64,000 nucleotides of DNA from Sorangium cellulosum So ce56 (lineage in GTDB: Bacteria > Myxococcota_A > Polyangia > Polyangiales > Polyangiaceae): positions 3,492,501-3,556,500 of the forward strand of contig NC_010162.1 of the NCBI RefSeq assembly GCF_000067165.1, read 5' to 3'. The notes beneath the pieces were generated by a model that saw only the letters and a program-made list of their open reading frames with translations, did not search any database and was not told the origin of the DNA. Positions 34,272 through 42,790 of the stretch are shown here, piece after piece (the first letter of the stretch is position 1; every line of letters begins with the position of its first letter). A program made the position numbers and the translations under genes.

Positions 34272-35267
34272 ATGAGCATCCCGACGACCCGACTCGGCCG
34301 CACCGGCCTCACCGTTTCTCGCCTGTGCCTGGGCACGATGACGTTCGGTTTCCAGACGGACGAGGAGACCTCCCGCGCCATCCTCGACAAGGCCGCTGGC
34401 GCCGGCGTCAACTTCCTCGACACGGCCGACGTGTATCCGCTGGGCGGCGGTCTGGAGGCCGCCGGGCGGACCGAGGAGATCGTCGGCCGCTGGCTCAAGG
34501 GCAAGCGAGACCGCTTCATCCTCGCCACCAAGTGCGTCGGCCGGGTCGGCCCGAACGCGTGGGATCAGGGCGCCTCCCGCAAGCACATCCTGGACGCGAT
34601 CGACGCCTCCCTGCGCCGGCTCGGCACCGACTACGTGGATCTCTATCAGCTCCACTCCGACGATCGTGACACCCCGATCGACGAGACGCTGGAGGCGCTC
34701 GACGTCGTCGTTCGCTCGGGCAAGGCGCGGTACATCGGCGTGTCCAACTACCTGGCGTATCGCCTGGCGCGCGCGCTCGGCCGCGCCGACGTGCGCGGGC
34801 TCGCGCGGTTCGTGTCCGTGCAGCCGCGTTATGCGCTGCTGTTCCGGGAGATCGAGCGCGAGCTGCTCCCGCTCGCGCAGGAGGAGGGCCTCGGCGTCAT
34901 CCCGTACAACCCGCTCGCCGGCGGGTTCCTCACGGGCAAGCACCGCCGCGGCGAGCCGACGGCGGGTACCCGCTTCACGCTCGGCGCGGCGGCGTCCATC
35001 TACCAGCAGCGCTACTGGAACGAGCGCGCGTTCGCGACCGTCGAGAAGCTCGCGGGCATCGTCGCCGAAGCAGGCCAGTCGCTCACGACCGTCGCCGTGG
35101 CGTGGGTGCTCGCCAACCCGGCCGTCACGTCGGCCATCATCGGCGCCAGCCGGCCGGACCAGCTCGACGCCACGCTCGCCGCGGCCGAGCTCGCGCTCGA
35201 TCCGCAGCTCAAGGCGCGGCTCGACGAGGCGACAGCGGAGTTCCGCCACGGCGACTCGCCGCGCTGA
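34272..35267 (+). CDS. Aldo/keto reductase
   Basis: A 331-residue NADPH-dependent reductase of the AKR (YdhF/YajO-like) type. The catalytic tetrad is visible: Asp and Tyr in FLDTADVYP, Lys in ILATKCVG and His in YQLHSDD. Cofactor-binding residues appear late (GVIPYNPLAGGFLTGK and IIGASRPDQL). It reduces aldehydes or ketones; the natural substrate is unknown. The spacing and shared direction suggest co-expression with the atypical SDR 98 bp upstream. GGAAG precedes the ATG. Confidence 0.88.
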   Translation: MSIPTTRLGRTGLTVSRLCLGTMTFGFQTDEETSRAILDKAAGAGVNFLDTADVYPLGGGLEAAGRTEEIVGRWLKGKRDRFILATKCVGRVGPNAWDQGASRKHILDAIDASLRRLGTDYVDLYQLHSDDRDTPIDETLEALDVVVRSGKARYIGVSNYLAYRLARALGRADVRGLARFVSVQPRYALLFREIERELLPLAQEEGLGVIPYNPLAGGFLTGKHRRGEPTAGTRFTLGAAASIYQQRYWNERAFATVEKLAGIVAEAGQSLTTVAVAWVLANPAVTSAIIGASRPDQLDATLAAAELALDPQLKARLDEATAEFRHGDSPR

Positions 35268-35303
35268 GCCGGGGTCGAGGCGCCGGCGCGACGGCAGCGC
35301 CGG

Positions 35304-36695
35304 TCAGCCGCCGAGCGGCGTCTCCAGCGCCTGCCTCCGCGATAGCGTCCGCAATTTGCTCAGCGCGCTCTCCTCGATCTGCCGGACGCGCTCGCGGCTC
35401 ACCGAGAACATGCCGCCGATCTCGGCGAGCGTGTGCGGCTGCCCGCCGTCGAGGCCGAACCGGAGCCGCAGCACGTCGCGCTCGCGCGGCGTCAGCGACT
35501 CGAGCAGCGCAGAGACCTGCGCGTGCAGGCGGCGGTGGACCAAGAGCTCGTCCGGCGCGGCGCCCTCGCTCGCGAAGAAGTCACCCTGGCGCGCGCCGTC
35601 GTCGTCCCCCACCGGAGCGTCGAGGTACACCGGCGGCAGCGCCATCTCCCGCAGCGCCTGGAGCTTCTCCATCGACAGCCCGCTCCGCTCGGCGACCTCC
35701 TCGGGCGCCGCCTCGCGCGCGTGCTCCTGCTCGAGCTCCCGTCGCGCCTGCAGCGCCCGGCGCCGGGTCTCGGCGATGTGGACCGGCACCCGGATGACCT
35801 GGCCCTGATAGAGCAGCGCGCGAGAGAGCGCCTGCTTGATCCACCACATCGCATACGTGCTGAACCGGTAGCCGCGCCGGTAATCGAACTTCTCCGCCGC
35901 CCGGATCAGCCCGAGATTGCCCTCCTGGATGAGGTCGAGCAGCGGCACGCCGCGGTGCCGGAGCTGCCGGGCTGCCGCCGCCACGAGCCGCAGGTTCGCG
36001 CGGACCATCTCGGCCCTCGCCTCCGCCGCCTCCCTGCGGGCGGCGCGCATCGCCGAGAGCGTCCCCTCGATCGCCTGGCGCCCGAGCCTGTCGACCGCGG
36101 GGATCGCCGCGCTCAGGGCGCGCTCGATCCGCTCGTCCACCCGGGGGCTCAGGCGCACGTCGGAGAGCCCGGCCGAGAGCGCGGCGCGCGCTCGCTGCCC
36201 GCTCGCCTCCGTCCGCCCGGCCTCCGCCAGGGACCGCGCGAGCCCGAGCAGCCGCGCCATCCTCACGGACGTCGCGTCGCTCGGCGCGTCGCCTCCGTCC
36301 GCGTTCAGCAGCAGATCGCTCATGTCCACCCGCCCCGCCCGCACATCGTCCGCCAGCGCCGCGAGCGCCCGCAGCGCGACGGGCGACGCGACCCAGGCCT
36401 CGACCATCGCGCGCTCCGCCGACTCGATACGACGGCCGAGCTCCACCTCGAGCTCGCGGCTCAGCGGCGCGCTTGCCGAGATCTCCTGGAGATAGACCGC
36501 GGCGACGTCCTCGCTCGGCCGCGCCGGCGGGGCGGCTCGCTGGCTCGTGGGCGCTCCCCGCCGCGACGACGGGGGAGGGCGGGTATCGGCGCCGATCGGC
36601 TCCTCGGCCCGCGTCTCGGCGACAGCGCCCCTTCCCTCCATGATCGTCGTCTCCGCCTCGCCCAGGAGGCGCGAGCTCGTGGGACTCTCGTTCAT
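35304..36695 (-). CDS. RNA polymerase sigma-70 family factor (group 2-like)
   Basis: A 463-residue sigma factor with all conserved regions. Region 1.2 is about 63-97 (AVYLQEISASAPLSRELEVE), region 2 about 227-297 (LIQEGNLGLIRAAEKFDY, YRFSTYAMWWIKQALSRAL), region 3 about 308-380, and region 4 about 398-455 (LTPRERDVLRLRFGLDGG, FSVSRERVRQIEESAL). The first 60 residues are a short disordered tail instead of the long acidic region 1.1 of a housekeeping sigma, which fits an alternative group 2 factor. A non-conserved Ala/Arg-rich insert lies between 1.2 and 2.1, as in RpoD proteins. No anti-sigma gene is adjacent. It is 264 bp downstream of rnj on the same strand. Confidence 0.88.
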   Translation of the reverse strand: MNESPTSSRLLGEAETTIMEGRGAVAETRAEEPIGADTRPPPSSRRGAPTSQRAAPPARPSEDVAAVYLQEISASAPLSRELEVELGRRIESAERAMVEAWVASPVALRALAALADDVRAGRVDMSDLLLNADGGDAPSDATSVRMARLLGLARSLAEAGRTEASGQRARAALSAGLSDVRLSPRVDERIERALSAAIPAVDRLGRQAIEGTLSAMRAARREAAEARAEMVRANLRLVAAAARQLRHRGVPLLDLIQEGNLGLIRAAEKFDYRRGYRFSTYAMWWIKQALSRALLYQGQVIRVPVHIAETRRRALQARRELEQEHAREAAPEEVAERSGLSMEKLQALREMALPPVYLDAPVGDDDGARQGDFFASEGAAPDELLVHRRLHAQVSALLESLTPRERDVLRLRFGLDGGQPHTLAEIGGMFSVSRERVRQIEESALSKLRTLSRRQALETPLGG

Positions 36696-36959
36696 CTCGC
36701 CTGCTCCACCATGATGCCGCGTCGCGCGGTGATCGGCTCGGGCGCTCGCCGGGACACGCGGCCTGAGGGCAACCCCCCAGGATGGACCATGGAGCGACGC
36801 CGGTCATGCGGCGACAGAACAAAGGAGCTCCGCCGGCCCGCGCGATCCAGCGTCGGCGACAGCCGCGCTCACTCCAGATCGCCTGTCAGCGCGGCCAGGC
36901 GCCTGGGCCGCGCGGGCCGTCCGGTTCGCCTGGCCCGCCTGACCGAGAGGCGCCGGACC

Positions 36960-38603
36960 TCACAGCAACACGGCCAGCGGGAGCACGGCGGGGCGCCGCG
37001 AGGCCTCGCGCCGGAACACCCGCCGCACGCCGCGGCTGAGCGCGTCCTCCAGCGCCGGCGCCAGCGTGCGCGCCGCGGGGGACAGCGCAGCGAGCGCGTC
37101 GCGCGCGCTGTCGAGCGCGGCGGCGTACAGCGGGCCGCCCTCCTCGAAGTGCGCCACGCCGCGCCCGAGGAGATCGGGGCCGCGCAAGATCTCGCCCGTC
37201 TTGCGGTCGGCCACCACCAGGACCATCACGAGCCCCTGATCCGAGATCTGCTCGCGCTCGCGGAGCACCAGCTCGGAGACGTCGAGCCCGCCGCGCGCGT
37301 CGAGCCACACCCGCCCGCTCTTCACCGTCTCGCCGAGGCGCATCCGGCCGTCCTCGAGGATCAGCGAGTCGCCGTCCTCGACGACGAAGACCCCCGACGC
37401 CGGCACGCCCATCCGGAGCGCCGTGCGCGCGTGGGCGAGCAGCATCCGGTACTCGCCGTGGATGGGGACGAAGTGCTCCGGCCGGACGGCGTCGAGGAGG
37501 ACCTTCTGCTCCTCGGCCTGCGCGTGGCCGCTCGCGTGGATGGGATCGAGGCCGCGATCGAGCACCACGGCGCCGCGCTTCGCCAGGCGGTTGGCGAGCT
37601 GGCTGACGGCGATCTCGTTGCCGGGGATCGCGCGGGACGAGAAGATCACCGTGTCCCCCGGATCGACCCGCAGCCGGTGGTGGTCGCCCATGGCCATGCG
37701 CGCGAGGGCGCTGTTCGGCTCGCCCTGCGCGCCCGAAGCGAGCACGACGAGGCGCTCGGGCGGGAGCGAGGCCGCCGTGGCGTCGTCGACGAGCACGCCG
37801 GGCGGGACGCGCAGGATGCCGATCTCCTCGGCGATCCGCGTGTTGGTCGCGAGGCTGCGCCCGGCGAGCACCACCTTGCGGCCGAGCTGGGCGGCGAGGT
37901 CGAGGACGCTCTGGACCCGGTGGACGTTGGAGGCGAACAGCGCGACGAGGATGCGCCCCTTCGCCTCGCGAAACCGCCGGGTGAAGCCTTCGGCCACCGC
38001 GGTCTCGCTGACCGACCAGCCGTCGCGCTCCGAGTTGGTCGAGTCCGAGAGGAGCGCCGCCACGCCGGCCCGGCCGTACTCGGCGAAGCGGCCGAGATCG
38101 AGCCGCTCGCCGGCCACGGGGGTGAGATCGATCTTGTAGTCGCCCGTGTGGATGAGGATCCCCTCGCCCGTCTCGATGGCGTAACCGACCGCGTCGGGGA
38201 TGGAGTGGGTCACGCGGAGGGGCTCGGCGCGGAACGGTCCGGCCGCGAAGTGCTGTTGCGGCTCGACCTCGCGGAGCGGCACGTCGATGCCGTGCTCGGC
38301 GAGGCGCTCGCGCACCAGCCGGAGCGTGAAGCGCGTCCCGAACACGGGGACGGGGAACTCGCGCAGCAGCGACGGCAGCCCGCCGATGTGATCCTCGTGG
38401 CCGTGCGTGAGCAGCACCGCGTCGACCCCGCCCGCCTCGCGGACGTAGCTGAGGTCGGGGATCGCGACCTCGACGCCCAGCACCTGGTCGTTGGGGAACA
38501 TGACGCCGCAGTCGACGAGCACGCGGCGGCCTTCCTCCTCGATCAGCATCGCGTTCATCCCGACCTCGCCGAGGCCGCCGAGAGGAATGATCCGGACTCC
38601 CAT
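36960..38603 (-). CDS. rnj: Ribonuclease J
   Basis: A 547-residue metallo-beta-lactamase/beta-CASP nuclease. RNase J cuts RNA internally and degrades it 5' to 3', and takes part in mRNA turnover and rRNA maturation. Zinc motifs are complete: LTHGHEDHIGGL (67-78), HTGDYKIDL and the beta-CASP motifs SDSTNSERDG and PIHGEYRML, with ASGHAQAEEQK before the last His. The length fits the family. A TGC-TAGGCT element exactly 6 nt before the ATG predicts a leaderless mRNA. A large hairpin lies 80-128 bp upstream in the shared region with the divergent gene. Confidence 0.92.
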   Translation of the reverse strand: MGVRIIPLGGLGEVGMNAMLIEEEGRRVLVDCGVMFPNDQVLGVEVAIPDLSYVREAGGVDAVLLTHGHEDHIGGLPSLLREFPVPVFGTRFTLRLVRERLAEHGIDVPLREVEPQQHFAAGPFRAEPLRVTHSIPDAVGYAIETGEGILIHTGDYKIDLTPVAGERLDLGRFAEYGRAGVAALLSDSTNSERDGWSVSETAVAEGFTRRFREAKGRILVALFASNVHRVQSVLDLAAQLGRKVVLAGRSLATNTRIAEEIGILRVPPGVLVDDATAASLPPERLVVLASGAQGEPNSALARMAMGDHHRLRVDPGDTVIFSSRAIPGNEIAVSQLANRLAKRGAVVLDRGLDPIHASGHAQAEEQKVLLDAVRPEHFVPIHGEYRMLLAHARTALRMGVPASGVFVVEDGDSLILEDGRMRLGETVKSGRVWLDARGGLDVSELVLREREQISDQGLVMVLVVADRKTGEILRGPDLLGRGVAHFEEGGPLYAAALDSARDALAALSPAARTLAPALEDALSRGVRRVFRREASRRPAVLPLAVLL

Positions 38604-38618
38604 GGGCGCAGCCTAGCA
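38604..38618 (-). promoter_or_regulatory. Predicted extended -10 promoter of rnj
   Basis: Minus strand TGC-TAGGCT-GCGCCC runs directly into the ATG at 38603. The same TGC-TAGGCT nonamer also occurs at 60030-60038 upstream of a secreted-protein gene. Confidence 0.5.
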
Positions 38619-38682
38619 TCGCGGATCGCACGGACAGAGGCCTCCGTAGGACGCGCGGCGCGCGCGGAGCGATCTGCGCGAG

Positions 38683-38731
38683 GCGCGGCGCGGGGGGGCC
38701 GAGCTCAAGAGAGCTGGGCCCCGCGCCGCGC
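38683..38731. promoter_or_regulatory. Long structured hairpin between rnj and a membrane-protein gene
   Basis: A 13-bp perfect outer stem (gcgcggcgcgggg at 38683-38695 with its complement at 38719-38731) encloses a smaller stem (agctc/gagct). It ends 53 bp before the ATG at 38785, so it may lie in that gene's 5' leader; it could also stop antisense transcription into rnj. Confidence 0.5.
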
Positions 38732-38784
38732 AGGAGGCCTGTCCCCGGTCTGCGGATTGCCTCCGCGCAGAGCGGGAGGACCTC

Positions 38785-39327
38785 ATGGCACAATCCGACG
38801 TTTCGCTGGGCGCATACGAGCTGCCGACGACCTACCTGCCGCCGGACGACGTACCGACTGCGGAGCTCGCCTCGCTCGCCCCGAGCGCGCGGGACGCGCA
38901 GCGGACGACGACGATCCCCTCGAGGCCGCTCCTCGGCGCCGCGCCCCTCGCGCGGATCATCCCCGAGGACGTGCACTCCGCCCTCGATTATTCGAACGGG
39001 CTCATCGTCGCTCTGGCCGGGCTCTCCGCGCGGACGAAGGCCGCGAAAATCGCGGGCGTCGCGCTCGGCGCGTCGGTCGTTTTCGTATCCCTGCTCACCG
39101 ACTACCGGCTGAGCCTGGCAAAGCGGATACCGATCGAGGCGCACGAGGTCATCGACCATGCCTTCGGCGTGTCGGCGATCGCGGCGCCGTTCGCGCTCGG
39201 CTACGCGAAGCGCGACCCGCTCGCCGCGGTGATCCACGTCGCCGCGGGGGCGGTCACGATCCTGGGGTCGCTCCTCACCGACTATCGCGCGGTGACGGGC
39301 GCCGGGCGCCGGCCGAGGCGGGCGTAG
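38785..39327 (+). CDS. Membrane protein, unknown
   Basis: A 180-residue protein with GGGAGGACCTC just before the ATG. The first 60 residues are polar. The rest has a duplicated layout: an amphipathic piece (DVHSALDYSNGLIVALAGLS and AHEVIDHAFGVSAIAAPFAL) followed by a hydrophobic helix ending in the repeated motif SLLTDYR (LLTDYRLSL and LLTDYRAVT). This internal repeat with two SLLTDYR ends recalls SPW-type repeat membrane proteins, but I am not sure of the family. Function unknown. Confidence 0.65.
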   Translation: MAQSDVSLGAYELPTTYLPPDDVPTAELASLAPSARDAQRTTTIPSRPLLGAAPLARIIPEDVHSALDYSNGLIVALAGLSARTKAAKIAGVALGASVVFVSLLTDYRLSLAKRIPIEAHEVIDHAFGVSAIAAPFALGYAKRDPLAAVIHVAAGAVTILGSLLTDYRAVTGAGRRPRRA

Positions 39328-39697
39328 CCGCGCGCGCGGCCGGCCAGCACCGGCACCTTCCCATGTGCCGAGTCACCCCATCCTCGGTCCCACCAACGCT
39401 CCTCAAGGCTCCACGCGAGTCGCTGGTTCCCACCCACGGGACTCGCGATGACCGTACCACAGCGCACGTCACACACACCGCCGCAGCGAGGCTGAGAGGT
39501 TCTCTTGTTTTACTGCGGGAAGCTGCCCCGGATCAGCAGAGAAACCGCCATGGCGCCAAGATCGCCAAGATAAAGAGGGGAGGGCTGTCGCAGGCGCCGC
39601 GACGCCTCCCGCACTGCGGTGGCCGATGCGCGGAGGATCGGGACCGACGGTGCCGAGGAATACGAATGCCAGGCGCCGTCGTTGGCACGGGCGACCG
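39328..39697. other. 370-bp intergenic region with short repeats
   Basis: No gene is supported. The stretch 39500-39580 is AT-richer and contains the adjacent CGCCAAGAT repeats listed separately. The promoter of the following lipoprotein gene should lie here. Confidence 0.4.
39554..39571. repeat. Adjacent 9-bp repeats, REP-like
   Basis: cgccaagat occurs twice back to back, in the context gaaaccgccatgg-cgccaagatcgccaagat-aaaga. Similar GCCAAG-type intergenic repeats occur in several GC-rich genomes; whether this one is dispersed in this genome cannot be seen here. Confidence 0.4.
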
Positions 39698-41770
39698 ATG
39701 AAGCACCGATCATCAACCCTCCTCCTGGCCGCGCTCCTCGCCGCGGCTTGCTCGCGCCCTTCCAGAGATACGCCGGCCGTCGAGCGCAGCGCCGAAGTCG
39801 CCGGGACGGCGGCGCCGGCTCCGCCGGCCTCTCCGCCGCCGCCGAGGCTCCAGGCCGTCACGCGGGTCGGCAGCGCGCTCGCGCGCGCGCCGCAGGACGA
39901 CGCGCTCTATCTGGCCGACGAGGACCACGCCGTCCTCCGGCGCATCCCGCTCCCCGTCGACGTGAGCACGCCGCCTGTCGAGATCGCCATGCCGGGGCGG
40001 CCGGCGCAGGTGCTCGCGCTCGCGGATCGCGTGCTCGTCACGATCCGCGATCCCGGGCTCCTCCTTATCTTGCGGCCCGATCCGGCGGCGGGGCTCGTGG
40101 AAGCGGCCCGCGTGCCCCTGCCGGCCGACGCCTGGGGGCTCGCGATCACGCCCGATGAGCGCACGGCGCTCGTCACCAGCGCCTGGGCGGGCAAGGTCTC
40201 CGCGGTGGACCTCGCGACCGCGACCGCGACATGGGCCATCGATGTCCCGCGCGAGCCCCGCGGCGTCGTGATCCGCGAGGACGGCGCGGCCGCGTACGTC
40301 ACGCACCTGACGTCCGCTTCGCTCACCCGGATCGCGCTGGGCGGCGCTCCCGAGGCCCGGCCGGTCGCCCTCCCTCCGTCGCCTTTCCGGGCTCCTCATG
40401 GCAAGTCGCTCTCCGCGTCGCTCGGCTACGCGGCCGCGCTCTCGCCGGATGGCCGCCGCCTCTTCGTCGCGCGCCACGCGCTCGGCGCGCTCGGTGAACA
40501 GGCGTGGTTCGGCGCCTCCACGGTCGACGTCCTCATGACGAGCGACGAGGCGCCGCTCGCGCCCCGGCGCCGCCAGGGCGCGCCGCTCTGGCGGGCGAGC
40601 GCGCTCGACGGTGCCGCGTTCGACGACGAGGAGCTGGAGCTCCCCAACACCTCGCTCGCCCCGTTCGTCCAGCCGCGCGCGCTCGTGTACCGGAAGAGCA
40701 CCCGCACCCTGCTCGTCGCCAGCGAGGGCACCGACACCTTGGTAGAGCTCGACGCGCTCGCGGTCGATCCGGCGCTCCGGCCGCTCCGCACCTACGATCT
40801 CGGCCGCCACGCGGGCCCCGACGTCTATGTGGCGACCCTGTGCGGCGCGCCCAGCGGCGTCGCGCTGTCCGCGGACGAGTCCATGGCGTGGGTGGTTTGC
40901 CGTTCCACGGACGCCCTCGCGATCGTCCGCCTCGACGAGCACCGCGACGACGCTCCGTTCGAGGCTAGCCCCGTGCCGTACATCGCGCTGGCCGGCGCGC
41001 CGGTCCCGCAGCAGGCCGCCCTTGGCCGGAAGCTCTTCTACAACGCGGTCGACTGGGGCACGAGCGGCGGCCTCGGATGCGCTGGCTGCCATCCGGACGG
41101 GCGCGACGACGGCCATGTGTGGCACGAGGCCCGCGTGATGGACATCGGCGGCGAGAGCGTCAATTTCCTCGGATCCGCCGAGAACCAGCCGGCCGACGTG
41201 GAGCCGCGCGGCGGCGTGCCCCGGCAGACTCCCATGCTCGCGGGCCGCGTGTCGGCCGAGGGGCCTTATGGCTGGAACGCCCAGAGCGAGAACCTGGCGG
41301 AGCGCCTCCGCGAGGGGTTCGGCCTTCACCGGTGGGGGCCCGGTGGTCTAGGCAACGGCGAGCTCGCCCTGAGGGCGCGCCACCTGGCCGCGTTCCTGCG
41401 CGTGGGCCTCGCGCCGCCGCCCAGGGAGGCGCGGAAGCTCACGCCGCAGGAGGAGCATGGCCGCGCCCTCTTCATGAGCGACACGGCGCAGTGCGCGCGC
41501 TGCCACGTGCCCGAGACGGAGCACACCGACCGCATGGGCTACCCGATGCCCGGGTTCGCGGTGCGGCCCGGGTTCGCGGACGAGAAGGCGGGCCAGGTGT
41601 TCAAGACGCCCTCGCTGCGCTTCGTCGGCGGGACAGCGCCCTATTACCACGATGGATCCGCGAAGACGCTCGAAGAGCTCATCGACGAAAACCAGGACCG
41701 GATGGGTCGCACCAGCCACATGTCGAGGAATGACAAGGCGGCGCTCGCCGCCTTCTTGAGGACGTTATGA
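39698..41770 (+). CDS. Propeller plus di-haem cytochrome lipoprotein
   Basis: A 690-residue probable lipoprotein (signal peptide ending ALLAAACS). Residues about 50-440 repeat the YVTN/WD-like beta-propeller pattern (LAITPDERTALVTSAWAGKV, GVALSADESMAWVVCRSTD). Residues about 450-690 form a di-haem cytochrome c region with CAGCH (461-465) and CARCH (599-603), plus GQVFKTPSLRFVGGTAPYYH and a C-terminal MSRNDKAALAAFLRTL typical of the MauG/cytochrome c peroxidase superfamily. It probably oxidises or senses a substrate at the cell surface; the substrate is unknown. The stop overlaps the next ATG by 4 bp. ATG 39698 gives the signal peptide; the longer frame does not. Confidence 0.82.
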   Translation: MKHRSSTLLLAALLAAACSRPSRDTPAVERSAEVAGTAAPAPPASPPPPRLQAVTRVGSALARAPQDDALYLADEDHAVLRRIPLPVDVSTPPVEIAMPGRPAQVLALADRVLVTIRDPGLLLILRPDPAAGLVEAARVPLPADAWGLAITPDERTALVTSAWAGKVSAVDLATATATWAIDVPREPRGVVIREDGAAAYVTHLTSASLTRIALGGAPEARPVALPPSPFRAPHGKSLSASLGYAAALSPDGRRLFVARHALGALGEQAWFGASTVDVLMTSDEAPLAPRRRQGAPLWRASALDGAAFDDEELELPNTSLAPFVQPRALVYRKSTRTLLVASEGTDTLVELDALAVDPALRPLRTYDLGRHAGPDVYVATLCGAPSGVALSADESMAWVVCRSTDALAIVRLDEHRDDAPFEASPVPYIALAGAPVPQQAALGRKLFYNAVDWGTSGGLGCAGCHPDGRDDGHVWHEARVMDIGGESVNFLGSAENQPADVEPRGGVPRQTPMLAGRVSAEGPYGWNAQSENLAERLREGFGLHRWGPGGLGNGELALRARHLAAFLRVGLAPPPREARKLTPQEEHGRALFMSDTAQCARCHVPETEHTDRMGYPMPGFAVRPGFADEKAGQVFKTPSLRFVGGTAPYYHDGSAKTLEELIDENQDRMGRTSHMSRNDKAALAAFLRTL

Positions 41771-42369
41771 AGAAGAGAGTGGTGATCGGGATGGTCCTGC
41801 TCGGCGCGCTCGCGCCGGCGCAGGCCGCGGAGTCGGTGCTCGCCCCGGCGGGAGCGGCGGGAGCGGCGGGAGGCACGGCGGCCGGGCCGCAGGCGGGAGC
41901 CGCGGGAGGCCCGGCGGACGCGGGAGCAGGCGCGGAGGCGCCGCAGAGGCGCGCGCTCGAGGCGACGCCGCCGCCTCCCGAGCGGACGGCGCGGCCGGCA
42001 GCGGCCGAGTGGGACGCCGTGGAGCAGGTGTCGCTCGCGCGCGTCGCGAGGGGCGGCGCGTGCAAGGCGCGCCGGCAGCGCGAGTGGCTGCGGATCGATT
42101 GCAGCGTTCCGTCGGTGGTCGCCGTGAGGTCGCTCGGCGCTGGGGCCGGAGGCGAGTCTGTCTCGGTCGGCGAGCACAGGGCCGACGAGGACGGTTCCTT
42201 TCCGTCGAGCGTCTCGGTGATCTTCCCCGTCCGGATCGGCGACAGGAGGGTCATCGAGATCCTCTCGATCGAGGAAGGATACCGCTTCCAGACCGGGCTC
42301 TCGACGAGCGTCATGATCTCCGAGCAATGGCTCGAAGGCGACGCCGGGCCGCTCGTCAGCGCGCTCTGA
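41767..42369 (+). CDS. Secreted protein translationally coupled to the di-haem lipoprotein
   Basis: A 200-residue exported protein: signal peptide KKRVVIGMVLLGALAPAQA, then a low-complexity Ala/Gly/Pro segment to about residue 75, then a beta-rich domain with two Cys (GGACKARR and IDCSVPS) that probably form a disulfide. The start codon overlaps the previous stop (ATGA), so it is likely a partner or accessory of the di-haem protein. The C-terminal domain (IGDRRVIEILSIEEGY) has no family I can name. Confidence 0.7.
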   Translation: MKKRVVIGMVLLGALAPAQAAESVLAPAGAAGAAGGTAAGPQAGAAGGPADAGAGAEAPQRRALEATPPPPERTARPAAAEWDAVEQVSLARVARGGACKARRQREWLRIDCSVPSVVAVRSLGAGAGGESVSVGEHRADEDGSFPSSVSVIFPVRIGDRRVIEILSIEEGYRFQTGLSTSVMISEQWLEGDAGPLVSAL

Positions 42370-42599
42370 AACCACGCCGGCGCGACGCGCGACCATCGAC
42401 GCGCTGCCCTGCGCCTGCCCTGCGAGGCGCCAGGCGCCCGGACGACATCCACACGAATTCGGAGGCATCCCGCGCTCCGAGCCGGGATGCCGCGATCGAG
42501 CGGGCGCGCTCTGCATCGAGAGCCTGTTCGCGAAATGTTGCGGTGCTCACCGCGAGACGCCGCATCGTGCGCGCCTTCCATCTGCTACCTGCACTCACG

Positions 42600-42627
42600 C
42601 GTGGCACGTGGCGCGTGGCGCGTGGCG
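42600..42627. repeat. Four tandem copies of CGTGGCR
   Basis: cgtggca followed by three perfect cgtggcg units, ending 37 bp before the predicted -35 of the signalling operon. Confidence 0.75.
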
Positions 42628-42664
42628 CGATCAACCGGGCCCGCGTCGCGCTTGCGGGAAGGGA

Positions 42665-42693
42665 TTGGATCCGGCGCGACTACGTCGTAGTAT
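42665..42693 (+). promoter_or_regulatory. Sigma-70-like promoter of the STAS/SpoIIE operon
   Basis: TTGGAT (42665-42670), a 17-bp spacer and TAGTAT (42688-42693). The predicted start near 42700 leaves a leader of about 90 nt before ATG 42791. Confidence 0.5.
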
Positions 42694-42790
42694 GGAGAGC
42701 TCGCATCGACCATCGCACCGGCCGTCGGCTGCGGCATCCAGAGGAACGATCCGGCGGTCGTCGCGCGCTCGGTCGAGAGATGGAGAAGAG

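Larger units (their letters stand above)
42370..42790. other. 421-bp intergenic region upstream of the signalling operon
   Basis: No gene is supported. It holds a tandem repeat (42600-42627), a sigma-70-like promoter (42665-42693) and about 90 bp of predicted leader before the STAS-like gene. Confidence 0.5.

Noticed and set aside
35433..39701. 1422-codon plus-strand open frame
   Set aside because: Antisense to the sigma factor and RNase J genes, both with complete family motifs; its length is an effect of high GC.
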